Assembly: GCF_014201885.1 (NCBI RefSeq)
Contig: NZ_JACHFN010000004.1
Location: 62,001-126,000, forward strand
Direction of reading: 5' to 3'
Length of the DNA: 64,000 bases
Source of the DNA: Deinococcus budaensis
GTDB lineage: Bacteria > Deinococcota > Deinococci > Deinococcales > Deinococcaceae
The notes beneath the pieces were generated by a model. It had not been told where the DNA came from and did no database searches. It was given only the letters and a program-made list of their open reading frames with translations. A program made the translations under genes and the position numbers. Shown here piece after piece: positions 32,627-42,581 of the stretch (position 1 is its first letter; each line of letters opens with the position of its first letter).

Positions 32627-34000
32627 TCAGGCCGGGCGCGGCGGCTTGCCCGCGCGGGTGCGCCGCAGGAACCGGCCCAGCAGCGCCGCCGCCGCCGTGA
32701 CCAGCCCCGCCGTCAGCCCGAACCACAGGCCGCGCGGCCCCAGGTCCAGCGCAAAGGCCAGCAGCGACCCCACCCCCAGCCCGACCGCCCAGTAGGCCAG
32801 CAGCGAGATCAGCATGGGCACGCGGGTGTCGTGCAGGCCCCGCAGGGCGGCGTTGGCCGTGACCTGCATCCCGTCCACCGTCTGAAACAGGGCGGCGATG
32901 GCGAGGAGCGCGGTCGCGGTGCCGATCAATGCGGCGTTTTGCGGGGCGTCCACGTTCACGAACACACCCAGGACCGTGCGCGGGGCCAGCAGCTCCAGCG
33001 CGGCGAAAGCGACCATCACGCCCGCCGCGAGGCCGATGCCGGTCAGGCCCGCGCGGCGCGCGCCCGGCAGGTTGCCCGCCCCCGCCGCGTGCGCCACCCG
33101 GATACCGGTCGCGGTCGCCAGCCCCAGCGGAATCATGAACACCGCCGTGATGACCTGGAGGGCCACGTTGTGCGCGGCCAGTGCGTCCGAGCCGAAGCGG
33201 GCCATCAGCAGGGCGGTCACGCTGAACATGCCGCCCTCGGCGCCCAGGGTCAGGCCGATGGGCCAGCCCAGCCGCAGCAGCGCGCCGATCTCGGGCCGCA
33301 CGCTGCCCATGCCCGGCACCCGCGGCGCCCGCCGCAGCGCGAGCGGCAGCAGCGTCAGCGCGGTCGCCCAGGCGGTCAGCGCGCTCGCCGCCGCCGCGCC
33401 CGCCAGCCCCAGCGCGGGCAGCGGCCCCCACCCGAACGCCAGCGCGGGGCTGAGCAGCAAGACCAGCCCGACCCCGCCCAGCGCGACTGCCGTCACGGTG
33501 CGCGGTTGCCCGGTGCCCTCCAGCGCTCCCCGCAGCGCCGTGAAAGCCAGCACCGGCAACATGCCCAGCGCGTACACCCGCAGGTAGGTCGCCGCCAGGT
33601 CGGCCCGGATGCCCTCCGGCGCCAGCCCCGGCAGCAACGCTGCGACCCCCCACATCAGCGGCAGCGCGACCGCCGAAAGGGCCAGCGCCAGCCACAGCCC
33701 GCCCCGCAGCGCCCGCGCCACGCCCGCCGCGTCCCCGGCCCCGTGGGCCTGCGCGGCCCGGGGGCCGACCGACAGCAGCACGCCCACCAGCACGATGAAC
33801 ACCAGGTAGTAGGTGGCGTTGGCGTAGGCCGCCGCCGCGAGCTGCGCCGCGCCCAGCCGCCCGATCACGGCGGTGGCGACCAGCGTCAGCGCGTTGGTGG
33901 CAAACTGCGACACGACCACCGGCCCCGCCAGCCGCACCAGCGCCGACAGCTCTGCCCGCCGCGAGGTGGGAAAGGGGAGAGGACGGGTACCGGGCGTCAC
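32627..34000 (-). CDS. MATE-family multidrug efflux protein
   Basis: 457-residue Na+/H+-coupled exporter with about 12 membrane segments in two repeats: VRLAGPVVVSQFATNALTLVATAVIGRLGAAQLAAAAYAN opens the first MatE domain, and RLGWPIGLTLGAEGGMFSVTALLMARFG the second. Start: the GTG at 34000 (MTPGTRPLPF...) gives the usual family length; an ATG at 34033 is possible. It is divergent from the MarR gene, with 184 bp between, so MarR control is conceivable. The converging paaK end is 106 bp away, with a GGGGAAT/ATTCCCC stem in the gap. Confidence 0.9.
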   Translation of the reverse strand: MTPGTRPLPFPTSRRAELSALVRLAGPVVVSQFATNALTLVATAVIGRLGAAQLAAAAYANATYYLVFIVLVGVLLSVGPRAAQAHGAGDAAGVARALRGGLWLALALSAVALPLMWGVAALLPGLAPEGIRADLAATYLRVYALGMLPVLAFTALRGALEGTGQPRTVTAVALGGVGLVLLLSPALAFGWGPLPALGLAGAAAASALTAWATALTLLPLALRRAPRVPGMGSVRPEIGALLRLGWPIGLTLGAEGGMFSVTALLMARFGSDALAAHNVALQVITAVFMIPLGLATATGIRVAHAAGAGNLPGARRAGLTGIGLAAGVMVAFAALELLAPRTVLGVFVNVDAPQNAALIGTATALLAIAALFQTVDGMQVTANAALRGLHDTRVPMLISLLAYWAVGLGVGSLLAFALDLGPRGLWFGLTAGLVTAAAALLGRFLRRTRAGKPPRPA

Positions 34001-34120
34001 CGCCAGAGTGTACGCGGCCCCGCGCCGGGCCATGCCGGGAAGTGGGCGGGAGAGAGGGTCTCCGGCGCCGTCCGGTTCTGCCGCACCGACCCGCAACCGG
34101 AACCGCCGTGCGCCTGCCTC

Positions 34121-34149
34121 TTGACGAAAGTCGTTATAACAAATATATT
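34121..34149 (+). promoter_or_regulatory. marR promoter with internal operator
   Basis: A -35 TTGACG (34121-34126), 17-bp spacer and -10 TATATT (34144-34149). The spacer contains TCGTTATAACAA (34131-34142), whose core GTTATAAC is palindromic and matches the operator ahead of doxX. A repressor here would sit directly on the polymerase site, as expected for MarR autoregulation. Confidence 0.7.
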
Positions 34150-34184
34150 TCAGGTCAGGCCGACCGGCCTCAAGGAGAGAGGAG

Positions 34185-34670
34185 ATGAGCACCAGCCGCG
34201 CCGTTTCGCCCCCCAGACCCTTTTCCAGCCCGGAACACGAGGCCTACGTGACCCTCCAGCGCCTCGCGACCCGGCTGCGGGACGAGACCGAGGCGCTGCT
34301 CAAGACGGGGGGCCTCAGCGTCACGCAGTTCAACGTGCTGCGAATCCTGCGCGGCTCGGGCCGTGAGGGCCTGACCTGCGGCGAGATCGGCGGGCGGCTG
34401 ATCAACAAGGACCCCGACGTGACCCGCCTGCTCGACCGCCTGGAAAAGCTGGGCCTGGTCGAGCGCGCCCGCAGCGAACACGACCGCCGGGTGGTCCTGA
34501 CCCACCTCTCCCCGGAAGGCCGGGCGCTGCTGGGCCGCTTCGACGCTCCCCTGGCCGAGCTGCACCGGCGTCAGTTCGCGCACCTGCCCCCCGAGCGGCT
34601 CGGGGCGTTGCTTGGCCTCCTGTACGAGGCCGCCGCGCCCCCGACCGCCGAGGAGGGCAGCCCCGGCTGA
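34185..34670 (+). CDS. MarR-family transcriptional regulator
   Basis: 161-residue winged-helix repressor. Seen: LKTGGLSVTQFNVLRILRGSG, recognition helix region GEIGGRLINKDPDVTRLLDRLEKLGLVERARS, wing DRRVVLTHLSPEGRALL. No Cys, so sensing is not by thiol oxidation; ligands such as quinones or phenols are more likely. First gene of marR-doxX-dioxygenase-esterase, matching the composition of mhq-type quinone resistance loci. AGAGAGGAG precedes the ATG. Confidence 0.9.
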   Translation: MSTSRAVSPPRPFSSPEHEAYVTLQRLATRLRDETEALLKTGGLSVTQFNVLRILRGSGREGLTCGEIGGRLINKDPDVTRLLDRLEKLGLVERARSEHDRRVVLTHLSPEGRALLGRFDAPLAELHRRQFAHLPPERLGALLGLLYEAAAPPTAEEGSPG

Positions 34671-34697
34671 CCCCGCCTTTCTCCTCCGGCCTGTTAT

Positions 34698-34709
34698 TCG
34701 TTCTAACGA
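34698..34709 (+). promoter_or_regulatory. MarR-type operator upstream of doxX
   Basis: TCGTTCTAACGA, an inverted repeat (TCGTT / AACGA) with a two-base centre, 27 bp before the doxX start. It shares TCGTTNTAAC with the site in the marR promoter, so the same regulator probably controls both transcripts. Confidence 0.65.
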
Positions 34710-34736
34710 CCATCGTTCCCCCACCCAGGAGACCCC

Positions 34737-35171
34737 ATGACCACGCAGAGTGCCCCCGCCGCCCCGACCGCCTCCGCTGCCCAGCGCCTCGACCTCGCCC
34801 TGACCGTGCTGCGGGTCGTGATCGGCCTGATTTTCATCGCGCACGGTGCCCAGAAGCTCTTTACCTTCACGCTGCCGGGAACCACGGCCGCGTTTGGCGA
34901 GATGGGCGTGCCGCTGCCCGGGCTGGTCGCCCCGCTGGTGGCGGTGCTGGAACTGGCCGGGGGCGCGGCGCTGGTCGCCGGTCTGCTGACCCGGGTCGTG
35001 GCCTCGCTGCTCGCGCTCGATATGCTGGGGGCCATCTTGCTGGTTCACCTGCCCGCCGGATTCTTCGCCCCGAACGGGGTCGAGTTTCCCCTCGCGCTGC
35101 TGGCCGCCAGCGTGGCCCTCGCGCTGACCGGGCCGGGCCGCCTCTCGCTCGACGCCCTGCGCCGCCGCTGA
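34737..35171 (+). CDS. DoxX-family membrane protein
   Basis: 144 residues, four membrane helices: [21 protein letters not shown] (1), [23 protein letters not shown] (2), [20 protein letters not shown] (3), [18 protein letters not shown] (4). Typical DoxX (PF07681) proteins are linked to quinone or thiol stress and redox membrane partners. It lies between marR and a ring-cleaving dioxygenase, similar to mhqP in Bacillus. CAGGAG precedes the ATG. Confidence 0.92.
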   Translation: MTTQSAPAAPTASAAQRLDLALTVLRVVIGLIFIAHGAQKLFTFTLPGTTAAFGEMGVPLPGLVAPLVAVLELAGGAALVAGLLTRVVASLLALDMLGAILLVHLPAGFFAPNGVEFPLALLAASVALALTGPGRLSLDALRRR

Positions 35172-35245
35172 CCCGCCTCCCCACCGCCGCCGCCCCCACA
35201 CACCGCCGCTCCGTCTTCGCGCCCCTGTTCCGGGAGGACCCCCCC

Positions 35246-36136
35246 ATGACCCAGCCTGCCCACCAGACGCCTGCCCCTTCTGCCCCCGGCCGCCTGCACC
35301 CCGACCTGCGCGTCGGCCCGGTGGACCTCACCGTCAGCGATCTGCGCCGCAGCCTCGACTTCTACCAGCAGGTGCTGGGCCTGGAGGTGCTCGCGCAGGC
35401 GGACGGCTCGGCCACGCTGGGGGTCGGCACGCTTCCGCTGCTGCGCCTCGGCGAGCGTCCCGGCGCCCGGCCCGCGCCCGCCAGCTCGCCGGGCCTGTAC
35501 CACTTCGCGGTGCTGCTGCCCACCCGCGCCGACCTCGCCCGCTGGGTCCGGCACGTGGCGGGCCTGGGCCTGCGGGTGGGGCAGGGTGACCACCTCGTCA
35601 GCGAGGCGTTCTACCTTCAGGACCCCGACGGGCACGGCATCGAGGTCTACCGCGACCGGCCCCGCAGCGAGTGGCGCTGGCAACTCGATCAGGTGCAGAT
35701 GGCGTCCGACCCCATCGACGTCGCGGGCCTGCTGAACGAGCCGGGGGCGGGGCAGCCCTTCGCGGGCCTGCCGGACGGCACCGTGATGGGCCACGTCCAC
35801 CTGCGGGTCAGCGATCTGGAGGCCACCGAGGCGTTCTACCGCTCGGTCCTGGGCTTCGACGTGGTCGCGCGCTGGCCGGGGGCACTGTTCGTCTCGGTCG
35901 GCGGCTACCACCACCACCTGGGCCTGAACGCCTGGCAAAGCGCCGGGGGCAGGCCCGCGCCGGAGGGCACGGCCCGGCTGGAAGGCGTGACCTTCACGCT
36001 GCCGCAGGAGACGGACCTCGATCCCCTCGCCGGGCGCCTGGAGGCCGCCGGGGTCCCCTTCACCCGCGAGGCGGGCCGTCTGGAAGTGCGTGACCCGGCG
36101 GGAACCCGCCTGACCTTCCTCGGGGGAGGCGCGTGA
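35246..36136 (+). CDS. Ring-cleaving dioxygenase, VOC superfamily (CatE/MhqA-like)
   Basis: 296-residue protein with two VOC modules (about 22-130 and 178-295). Seen: VGPVDLTVSDLRRSLDFYQQVLGLEVL, LYHFAVLLP, DPDGHGIEVYRD; then MGHVHLRVSDLEATEAFYRSVLGFDVVARWPGALFVSVGGYHHHLGLNAW. The expected metal ligands His, His, Glu can be placed in the second half. It probably opens hydroquinone or catechol rings, as in mhq operons. RBS GGGAGGA before the ATG. Ends overlapping the esterase gene by 4 bp (GTGA). Confidence 0.9.
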   Translation: MTQPAHQTPAPSAPGRLHPDLRVGPVDLTVSDLRRSLDFYQQVLGLEVLAQADGSATLGVGTLPLLRLGERPGARPAPASSPGLYHFAVLLPTRADLARWVRHVAGLGLRVGQGDHLVSEAFYLQDPDGHGIEVYRDRPRSEWRWQLDQVQMASDPIDVAGLLNEPGAGQPFAGLPDGTVMGHVHLRVSDLEATEAFYRSVLGFDVVARWPGALFVSVGGYHHHLGLNAWQSAGGRPAPEGTARLEGVTFTLPQETDLDPLAGRLEAAGVPFTREAGRLEVRDPAGTRLTFLGGGA

Positions 36137-36804
36137 CCGACCTCGCGGCGGCCCCGGCCCTGGTCCACACCTTCCAGCCCCCGCGCTCGCCGCAGCCGGG
36201 CAAGGCGCCCGCGCTGGTGCTGCTGCACGGGGTCGGCGGCAACGAGACCAGCCTGGCGGGCCTGGCCGCGCGGCTGGGTGGGCGCTTCGCGCTCGTCCAC
36301 GTGCGCGCGCCGCTGGCGCTGGCCTCGGGGGGGTACGGGTTTTTCCACGTGCGTTTCACGCCCGAACCCGTGATCGTGCCCCAGGAGGCCGAAGCCAGCC
36401 GCGCCGCGCTGATCGCCTTTTTGCCCGAGCTGGTGCGCCGTTATGACCTCGACCCCGCGCGGGTCTTTCTGCTGGGCTTTTCCCAGGGGGCGATCATCGG
36501 GGCGAGCGTGGCCCTCTCGCGCCCGGACCTCGTCGCGGGGCTGGCCCTGCTGTCGGGCCGGATTCTGCCCGAGGCCCAGCCGCACTTCCGGTCCAGGGAG
36601 GACCTCGCCGCCCTGAACGTCTTCGTGGGCCACGGCGTCCACGACGGCAAGCTGGGCATCCACCATGCCCGCGCGAGCCGGGCGCTGCTGGGCGACCTCG
36701 GGGTGGACCTCACCTACCGCGAGTACGACCTAGGCCACGAGATCGGCGCGGAGGAGATCGCGGACCTGAACGCCTGGCTGGGGGACGCGGCCCGGCTCCC
36801 CTGA
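36133..36804 (+). CDS. Carboxylesterase / phospholipase-type hydrolase (MhqD-like)
   Basis: 223-residue alpha/beta hydrolase (PF02230). Triad: nucleophile Ser in LLGFSQGAIIG, Asp in VGHGVHDGKLGI, His in DLGHEIGAEE. An oxyanion loop is seen as LLHGVGGNETSL. GTG start overlaps the dioxygenase stop. In mhq operons the equivalent protein acts on products of the ring-cleaving dioxygenase; that role is inferred here from order. Confidence 0.9.
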   Translation: MTDLAAAPALVHTFQPPRSPQPGKAPALVLLHGVGGNETSLAGLAARLGGRFALVHVRAPLALASGGYGFFHVRFTPEPVIVPQEAEASRAALIAFLPELVRRYDLDPARVFLLGFSQGAIIGASVALSRPDLVAGLALLSGRILPEAQPHFRSREDLAALNVFVGHGVHDGKLGIHHARASRALLGDLGVDLTYREYDLGHEIGAEEIADLNAWLGDAARLP

Positions 36805-36847
36805 AGCGCCGAGGCGGGAACAGGTTCAGCCGAAACAAGGAGGGCGG

Positions 36848-36888
36848 GGGTCACCTCTGCGGGCGTTTTTTCCCGGCAGGAGTGACCC
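36848..36888. terminator. Large bidirectional hairpin between converging genes
   Basis: GGGTCACCTCTGC pairs with GCAGGAGTGACCC (11 of 13), with an inner GGG/CCC stem around a TTTTTT loop. It lies between the esterase and the merR-type gene stops, and on the plus strand is followed by TGTTTTTCC, so it can serve both directions. The T run in the loop is unusual. Confidence 0.65.
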
Positions 36889-38366
<1,478 letters not shown>

Positions 38367-38410
38367 GAATACCTCCGGTGAAGCGGGAAGGGGCGGGGCG
38401 GATTGGCCTA

Positions 38411-38442
38411 TATTAACGCCAACGTTCAAAGTTGACGTTCAC
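38411..38442. promoter_or_regulatory. Divergent promoter/operator between qor and acyl-CoA dehydrogenase
   Basis: In the 117-bp gap, TATATTAACGCC is followed by AACGTTCAAAGTTGACGTTC, containing a direct repeat ACGTTCA (13-bp period) and outer AACGT/ACGTT arms. TATATT and its complement AATATA can serve as -10 elements in either direction. The MerR regulator encoded after qor is the obvious candidate reader. Confidence 0.45.
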
Positions 38443-38483
38443 GGACACATCCCCCCCTCCCGCCCCCAAGGAGACGCTGCGCA

Positions 38484-40280
38484 ATGGCCCCTTTCCTGTC
38501 CCGCCGTGACCTGCAATTCCAGCTCTACGAGGTGCTCGACACCGCCGCGCTGCCGGGGCGCCCCCGCTTCGCCGAGCACTCGCGCGAGGTCTATGACGAC
38601 GTGCTGAACCTCGCCTACAACGTGGCCGACAAGTACTTCGCCAACCACACCCGCGAGGCCGACCTGAATGAGCCGCACGTCGTGGACGGCAAGGTGCGGC
38701 TGGTGCCCGCCGTCACGGAGGCGATGAAGGCCTTTCGCGACGCCGGATTTTTCAGCGCCCACCACGACGAGGAGCTGGGCGGCCTGCAACTCCCCTGGGT
38801 GGTCATGCAGGCGGTGCAGGCGCATTTCCAGGCGGCGAACATCGGCAGCAGCGGCTATCCTTTCCTGACCATCGGGAACGCCAACCTGCAACGCGAGTTC
38901 GCGTCGCCCGAGCAGCAGGAGAAATACATGCTCCCGCTGCTCGAAGGCCGCTGGTTCGGCACCATGGCCCTCTCCGAGCCGCACGCGGGGTCGGGGCTGG
39001 CCGACATCACGACGAGCGCCACGCCCAGAGACGACGGCACCTACTCGATCAGCGGCACCAAGATGTGGATTTCCGGCGGCGAGCACGAGCTGTCGGAGAA
39101 CATCGTCCACCTCGTCCTGGCACGTATCAAGGGCGCTCCGGCGGGGGTGAAGGGCATCTCTCTGTTCATCGTGCCGCGCTACCGGGTCAACGCGGACGGC
39201 AGCGTCGGTGAACCGAACAACGTCGTCCTGGCGGGGCTGAACCATAAGATGGGCTACCGGGGCACCACCAACACGCTGCTCAACTTCGGCGAGGGCGGCG
39301 AGACGGTGGGCGAACTCGTGGGCGAGGCGGGCCGGGGTCTGGCGTACATGTTCCGGATGATGAACGAGGCGCGCATCGGCGTTGGCATGGGCGCGGTGAT
39401 GCTGGGCTACGCGGGCTATCTCGCCAGCCTGGAGTACGCCCGCGACCGCCTCCAGGGCCGCGCCGCCAGCGCCAAGGACCCGGCCAGCCCGATGATCCCG
39501 ATCATCCGCCACGCCGACGTGAGGCGCCTGCTGCTGCGCCAGAAGAGCATCGTGGAGGGCGGCCTCGCGCTGGGGCTGTACGCCTCGGCACTGGTGGATG
39601 ACCAGCAGACCGGCCCCCAGGAGAGCCGCGAGGACACGGGACTGCTGCTCGACCTGCTGACGCCCATCGTCAAATCCTGGCCCAGCAAGTACAGCCAGGA
39701 GGCACTCAGCGACGCGATTCAGGTCATGGGCGGGGCCGGATACACCCGCGACTATCCGGTCGAGCTGTACTACCGCGACAACCGCCTCAACCCTATCCAC
39801 GAGGGCACCGAGGGCATCCAGGGCAACGACCTGCTGGGCCGCAAGGTGACGCAATCGGGCGGGCGCGGGTTGCAGGTGCTGGTCGAGAAGATTCAGGCCG
39901 ATCTCGCCGCCGCCGAGGGGCTGGAAGGGCTGGACGAGATTCGCGCGGCCCTTCAGAAAGCCGTGGCCCAGAGCGGCGCGGCCCTGCAAAGCGTCCTCGG
40001 CAAGGCCCCGGAGCTTGGCCCCGACCTCTTTCTCGCCAACGCGAACAGCGCGCTGGAGATGCTGGGCCACACGGTGATCGGCTGGATGTGGCTGCGGCAG
40101 GCGGCGGTGGCGGCCCGCAAGCTCCCGGAGGCGAGGGGCGACGACGCCGACTTCTACCGGGGCAAGCTGCACGCCGCCCGTTTCTTTGCCGTGTACGAGC
40201 TGCCCAAGGTGAAGGCACACGCCGACCTGCTGGCGAGCGCGGACCGGACGACGTATGAGATGGCGGAGGCGTGGTTTTGA
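38484..40280 (+). CDS. Acyl-CoA dehydrogenase, DmdC/long-chain type
   Basis: 598-residue FAD enzyme that introduces a trans-2 double bond into acyl-CoA. Seen: GTMALSEPHAGSGLADITTSATP, TYSISGTKMWISGGEHEL, GTTNTLLNFG, DAIQVMGGAGYTRDYPVELYYRDNRLNPIHEGTEGIQGNDLLGRKV with the catalytic Glu in HEGTEG, and an extra C-terminal helical domain (about 470-598) as in the 3-methylmercaptopropionyl-CoA dehydrogenase-like subfamily. Ribosome-binding site AAGGAG. Divergent from qor-merR. Confidence 0.93.
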   Translation: MAPFLSRRDLQFQLYEVLDTAALPGRPRFAEHSREVYDDVLNLAYNVADKYFANHTREADLNEPHVVDGKVRLVPAVTEAMKAFRDAGFFSAHHDEELGGLQLPWVVMQAVQAHFQAANIGSSGYPFLTIGNANLQREFASPEQQEKYMLPLLEGRWFGTMALSEPHAGSGLADITTSATPRDDGTYSISGTKMWISGGEHELSENIVHLVLARIKGAPAGVKGISLFIVPRYRVNADGSVGEPNNVVLAGLNHKMGYRGTTNTLLNFGEGGETVGELVGEAGRGLAYMFRMMNEARIGVGMGAVMLGYAGYLASLEYARDRLQGRAASAKDPASPMIPIIRHADVRRLLLRQKSIVEGGLALGLYASALVDDQQTGPQESREDTGLLLDLLTPIVKSWPSKYSQEALSDAIQVMGGAGYTRDYPVELYYRDNRLNPIHEGTEGIQGNDLLGRKVTQSGGRGLQVLVEKIQADLAAAEGLEGLDEIRAALQKAVAQSGAALQSVLGKAPELGPDLFLANANSALEMLGHTVIGWMWLRQAAVAARKLPEARGDDADFYRGKLHAARFFAVYELPKVKAHADLLASADRTTYEMAEAWF

Positions 40281-41134
40281 GGGCGCGGTCGGCTCTCAGC
40301 GGTCCGCCGTCCGCTGGGCAGGACGTTCAGCGCGTCGTGGTGGGGGACAGGACGCTCGCCTACCTGGAGGTGGCCCCGGCCCAGCCCCGCGCCCACGTCC
40401 TGTTTCTCTCCTGGCTCGGCGGCTCGCGGCTGGGGTGGGCGGACGTGGTGCGGGAGCTGGGGCAGGACTACCGCGCCCTCGCTCCCGACCACCGCGACAC
40501 CGGGGATTCGGAGGCCTGCGCGGACGCCTTCACGCTGGCCGATCTCGCGGACGACGCGGCGGCCTTTCTGCGGGCGGTGGCCGCCGCGCCTGCCTTCGTG
40601 GTGGGCCTAAGCATGGGCGGGATGGTCGCGCAGCACCTCGCGCTGCGGCACCCGGAGCTGGTGCGCGGGCTGGTGCTGGTCGCCACCACGCCGGGAGGCC
40701 GCGCCTCCACCCCGGCGACCGAGCGGGGGCGCGCGGCGCTGTTCCTGCCCGCCGAGTTGCCTGCCCCCGAGCGTGCCCGTCAGGCGTTGACCCTGATGAC
40801 CCATCCGGGCTTCACGGAGGCCCACCCGGGGGCGCTGGCCCAGGCCGCCGCGAACGCGGAGCGCCATCCCATGAGCGCCGAGAGTTTCCGGCGGCAGTTC
40901 CAGGCGATCCGCGCGCACGACACCACGGCGGGCCTCGCCCGCATCCAGGCGCCCACCCTGGTCCTGCACGGCGAGCACGACGACCTGATTCCGCTGTCCA
41001 ACGCCGAACGGCTGGCGGCGGGCATTCCGGGCGCCGGGCTGCGGGTGTACCCCGGCACCGGGCACATGCCGCACCTGGAGCGGCCGGCCGACTTCCTGCG
41101 CGACCTGCGCGGCTTTCTGGAGACGCACGGCTGA
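40271..41134 (+). CDS. Alpha/beta hydrolase
   Basis: 287 residues at the GTG 40271, or two fewer from the TTG 40277 that overlaps the upstream stop (TTGA). Triad: Ser in FVVGLSMGGMVAQHLALRHP, Asp in LVLHGEHDDLIPLS, His in GTGHMPHLERP. The fold resembles haloperoxidase, lactonase (3-oxoadipate enol-lactonase) and esterase families, so the substrate is open. Coupled translationally to the acyl-CoA dehydrogenase gene. Confidence 0.86.
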   Translation: MVLRARSALSGPPSAGQDVQRVVVGDRTLAYLEVAPAQPRAHVLFLSWLGGSRLGWADVVRELGQDYRALAPDHRDTGDSEACADAFTLADLADDAAAFLRAVAAAPAFVVGLSMGGMVAQHLALRHPELVRGLVLVATTPGGRASTPATERGRAALFLPAELPAPERARQALTLMTHPGFTEAHPGALAQAAANAERHPMSAESFRRQFQAIRAHDTTAGLARIQAPTLVLHGEHDDLIPLSNAERLAAGIPGAGLRVYPGTGHMPHLERPADFLRDLRGFLETHG

Positions 41135-41197
41135 ACGCTGGGGCGGGCCACGCCGAGCGCCAGGGGCGCGTGACCCCCCGGGTGGCCCCCGAGAGGC

Positions 41198-42418
41198 TCA
41201 GTCGGCGGCGCGGTTGAGCATCAGCACGCCGTCGGTGAGGGCCAGCCCTTCCACCTCCAGCGGAAAATACCCGGCCTGAGCGGGAAGATCCGTCCGGGTC
41301 GCCAGCCCTCCCGGGAGGGCGGCGGTCAGTTCCCGGGAGGCGTACAGGGTGGCCGGGTGAGCCGGGTCCACCAGGGCACCCTCTGGCGTGTCCGGGGCCG
41401 GGTCTCCGATGCCCCTGTCCGGCGCCGTTCCCAGAGCGCTGGCGATAAAGGCGTACCCGGTGCCGAGGCGCCTGCTGACGTGCGCTCCGGCGCTCCACCA
41501 CGCCACGCTCCAGTCTCCCAGCTTCATCGTGCTGCGGGGGCGTTGCAGGTGGACGTTGTGGGCGAAGACCAGCGTCGGCCCGCGCCCGCCCTCGCGCTCG
41601 GCGATGGCGCCCAGGTGGTCGGCCATCATCAGGTCACGCAGGGCCGATCCCCGTTCCAGACGGCGGTAGTTCGGGGCGGGGTCCGCCAGCCCCGCGTGGT
41701 AGCGCAGCAGCCCCACCGCCGTGCGGGCCTGAAGCTGCGCCTCCCAGACATCCGGGTGATCGGCCAGCCCCGGCCCTGACGTTTGCAGCAGGGTCCAGAG
41801 GTCGTCGGCCAGCAACCGGAGCTGCCGGGCCTCACGGCTGTTCCCGATAGACTGCGCCGCGTCCATCACGGCGGCCGGATCAGCCCAGCGGGCGTCGTCC
41901 CCGCAGAGGCGCTCCAGGGTGGCCCGGTCCACGGGCAGGCTGTCGAGCTGCTCGCTTAGAAAAGCGTGCAGGGCGAGCAGGCTGGCCCGGGGGCTGGGCG
42001 CCCACCACTCCAGGGGTGGGTCGAAGCCGTAGAAACGCAGCTGGTCGGCGCGCTCGCGGCCCGTGTTGAAGATCCTCATCCACGCCACGAGGTCGCGGTT
42101 GGCCTGCACCCCGCCGAAGCCGTGGCTGAAGCTGCCCTGCATGGCCCCGTCCAGGGTGCCCTGCCCCGCCGTGACGTGGGCATCCACCCGCAGGCCCGCG
42201 ACGATATCGCTCTCCAGGGCGATGGAGCGGAAGCCGTGGTCCTCCACGAGCGCCTGGAAGATGCGGTTGCGCCACGCGGGGAAGGCGTCCACGCCGTGGG
42301 TGGGTTCACCCAGGCCCAGCAACTGGGGCCGGGCGGGCAAGGCGTCCAGAAAGGCCGAGAGGGCGCGGCGCGGCTCGGTCATGTCCCAGCCGGGTGGCCG
42401 GGGGATCCGGTCAGACAT
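41198..42418 (-). CDS. Erythromycin esterase-family protein
   Basis: 406-residue protein of the EreA/succinoglycan-biosynthesis family (PF05139). Seen: LLGLGEPTHGVDAFPAWRNRIFQALVEDHGFRSIALESD, with the catalytic-type Glu and His in GEPTHG, and later VFAHNVHLQRPRSTM. Family members hydrolyse macrolide lactones, but many chromosomal homologues have unknown substrates, so resistance should not be assumed. A gene-free gap of 163 bp separates it from nagA; in it CTTGACC and CTTTATG-like stretches could form its promoter. Confidence 0.85.
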   Translation of the reverse strand: MSDRIPRPPGWDMTEPRRALSAFLDALPARPQLLGLGEPTHGVDAFPAWRNRIFQALVEDHGFRSIALESDIVAGLRVDAHVTAGQGTLDGAMQGSFSHGFGGVQANRDLVAWMRIFNTGRERADQLRFYGFDPPLEWWAPSPRASLLALHAFLSEQLDSLPVDRATLERLCGDDARWADPAAVMDAAQSIGNSREARQLRLLADDLWTLLQTSGPGLADHPDVWEAQLQARTAVGLLRYHAGLADPAPNYRRLERGSALRDLMMADHLGAIAEREGGRGPTLVFAHNVHLQRPRSTMKLGDWSVAWWSAGAHVSRRLGTGYAFIASALGTAPDRGIGDPAPDTPEGALVDPAHPATLYASRELTAALPGGLATRTDLPAQAGYFPLEVEGLALTDGVLMLNRAAD

Positions 42419-42581
42419 GGTGTGCTCCTTTTGCCACAGGGCGCGCCCGCTCTGGCCCCCTCATGCTTCCTGTGGAAGATGTGAGGACTCTTACGGGATT
42501 GTCTTGACCGAACCTTTATGAATCTCCCGGCGGCGGCTGTGTCGAAGGGGAAGGTCCAGCGCAGCGGCGCGCCGCTTACAG

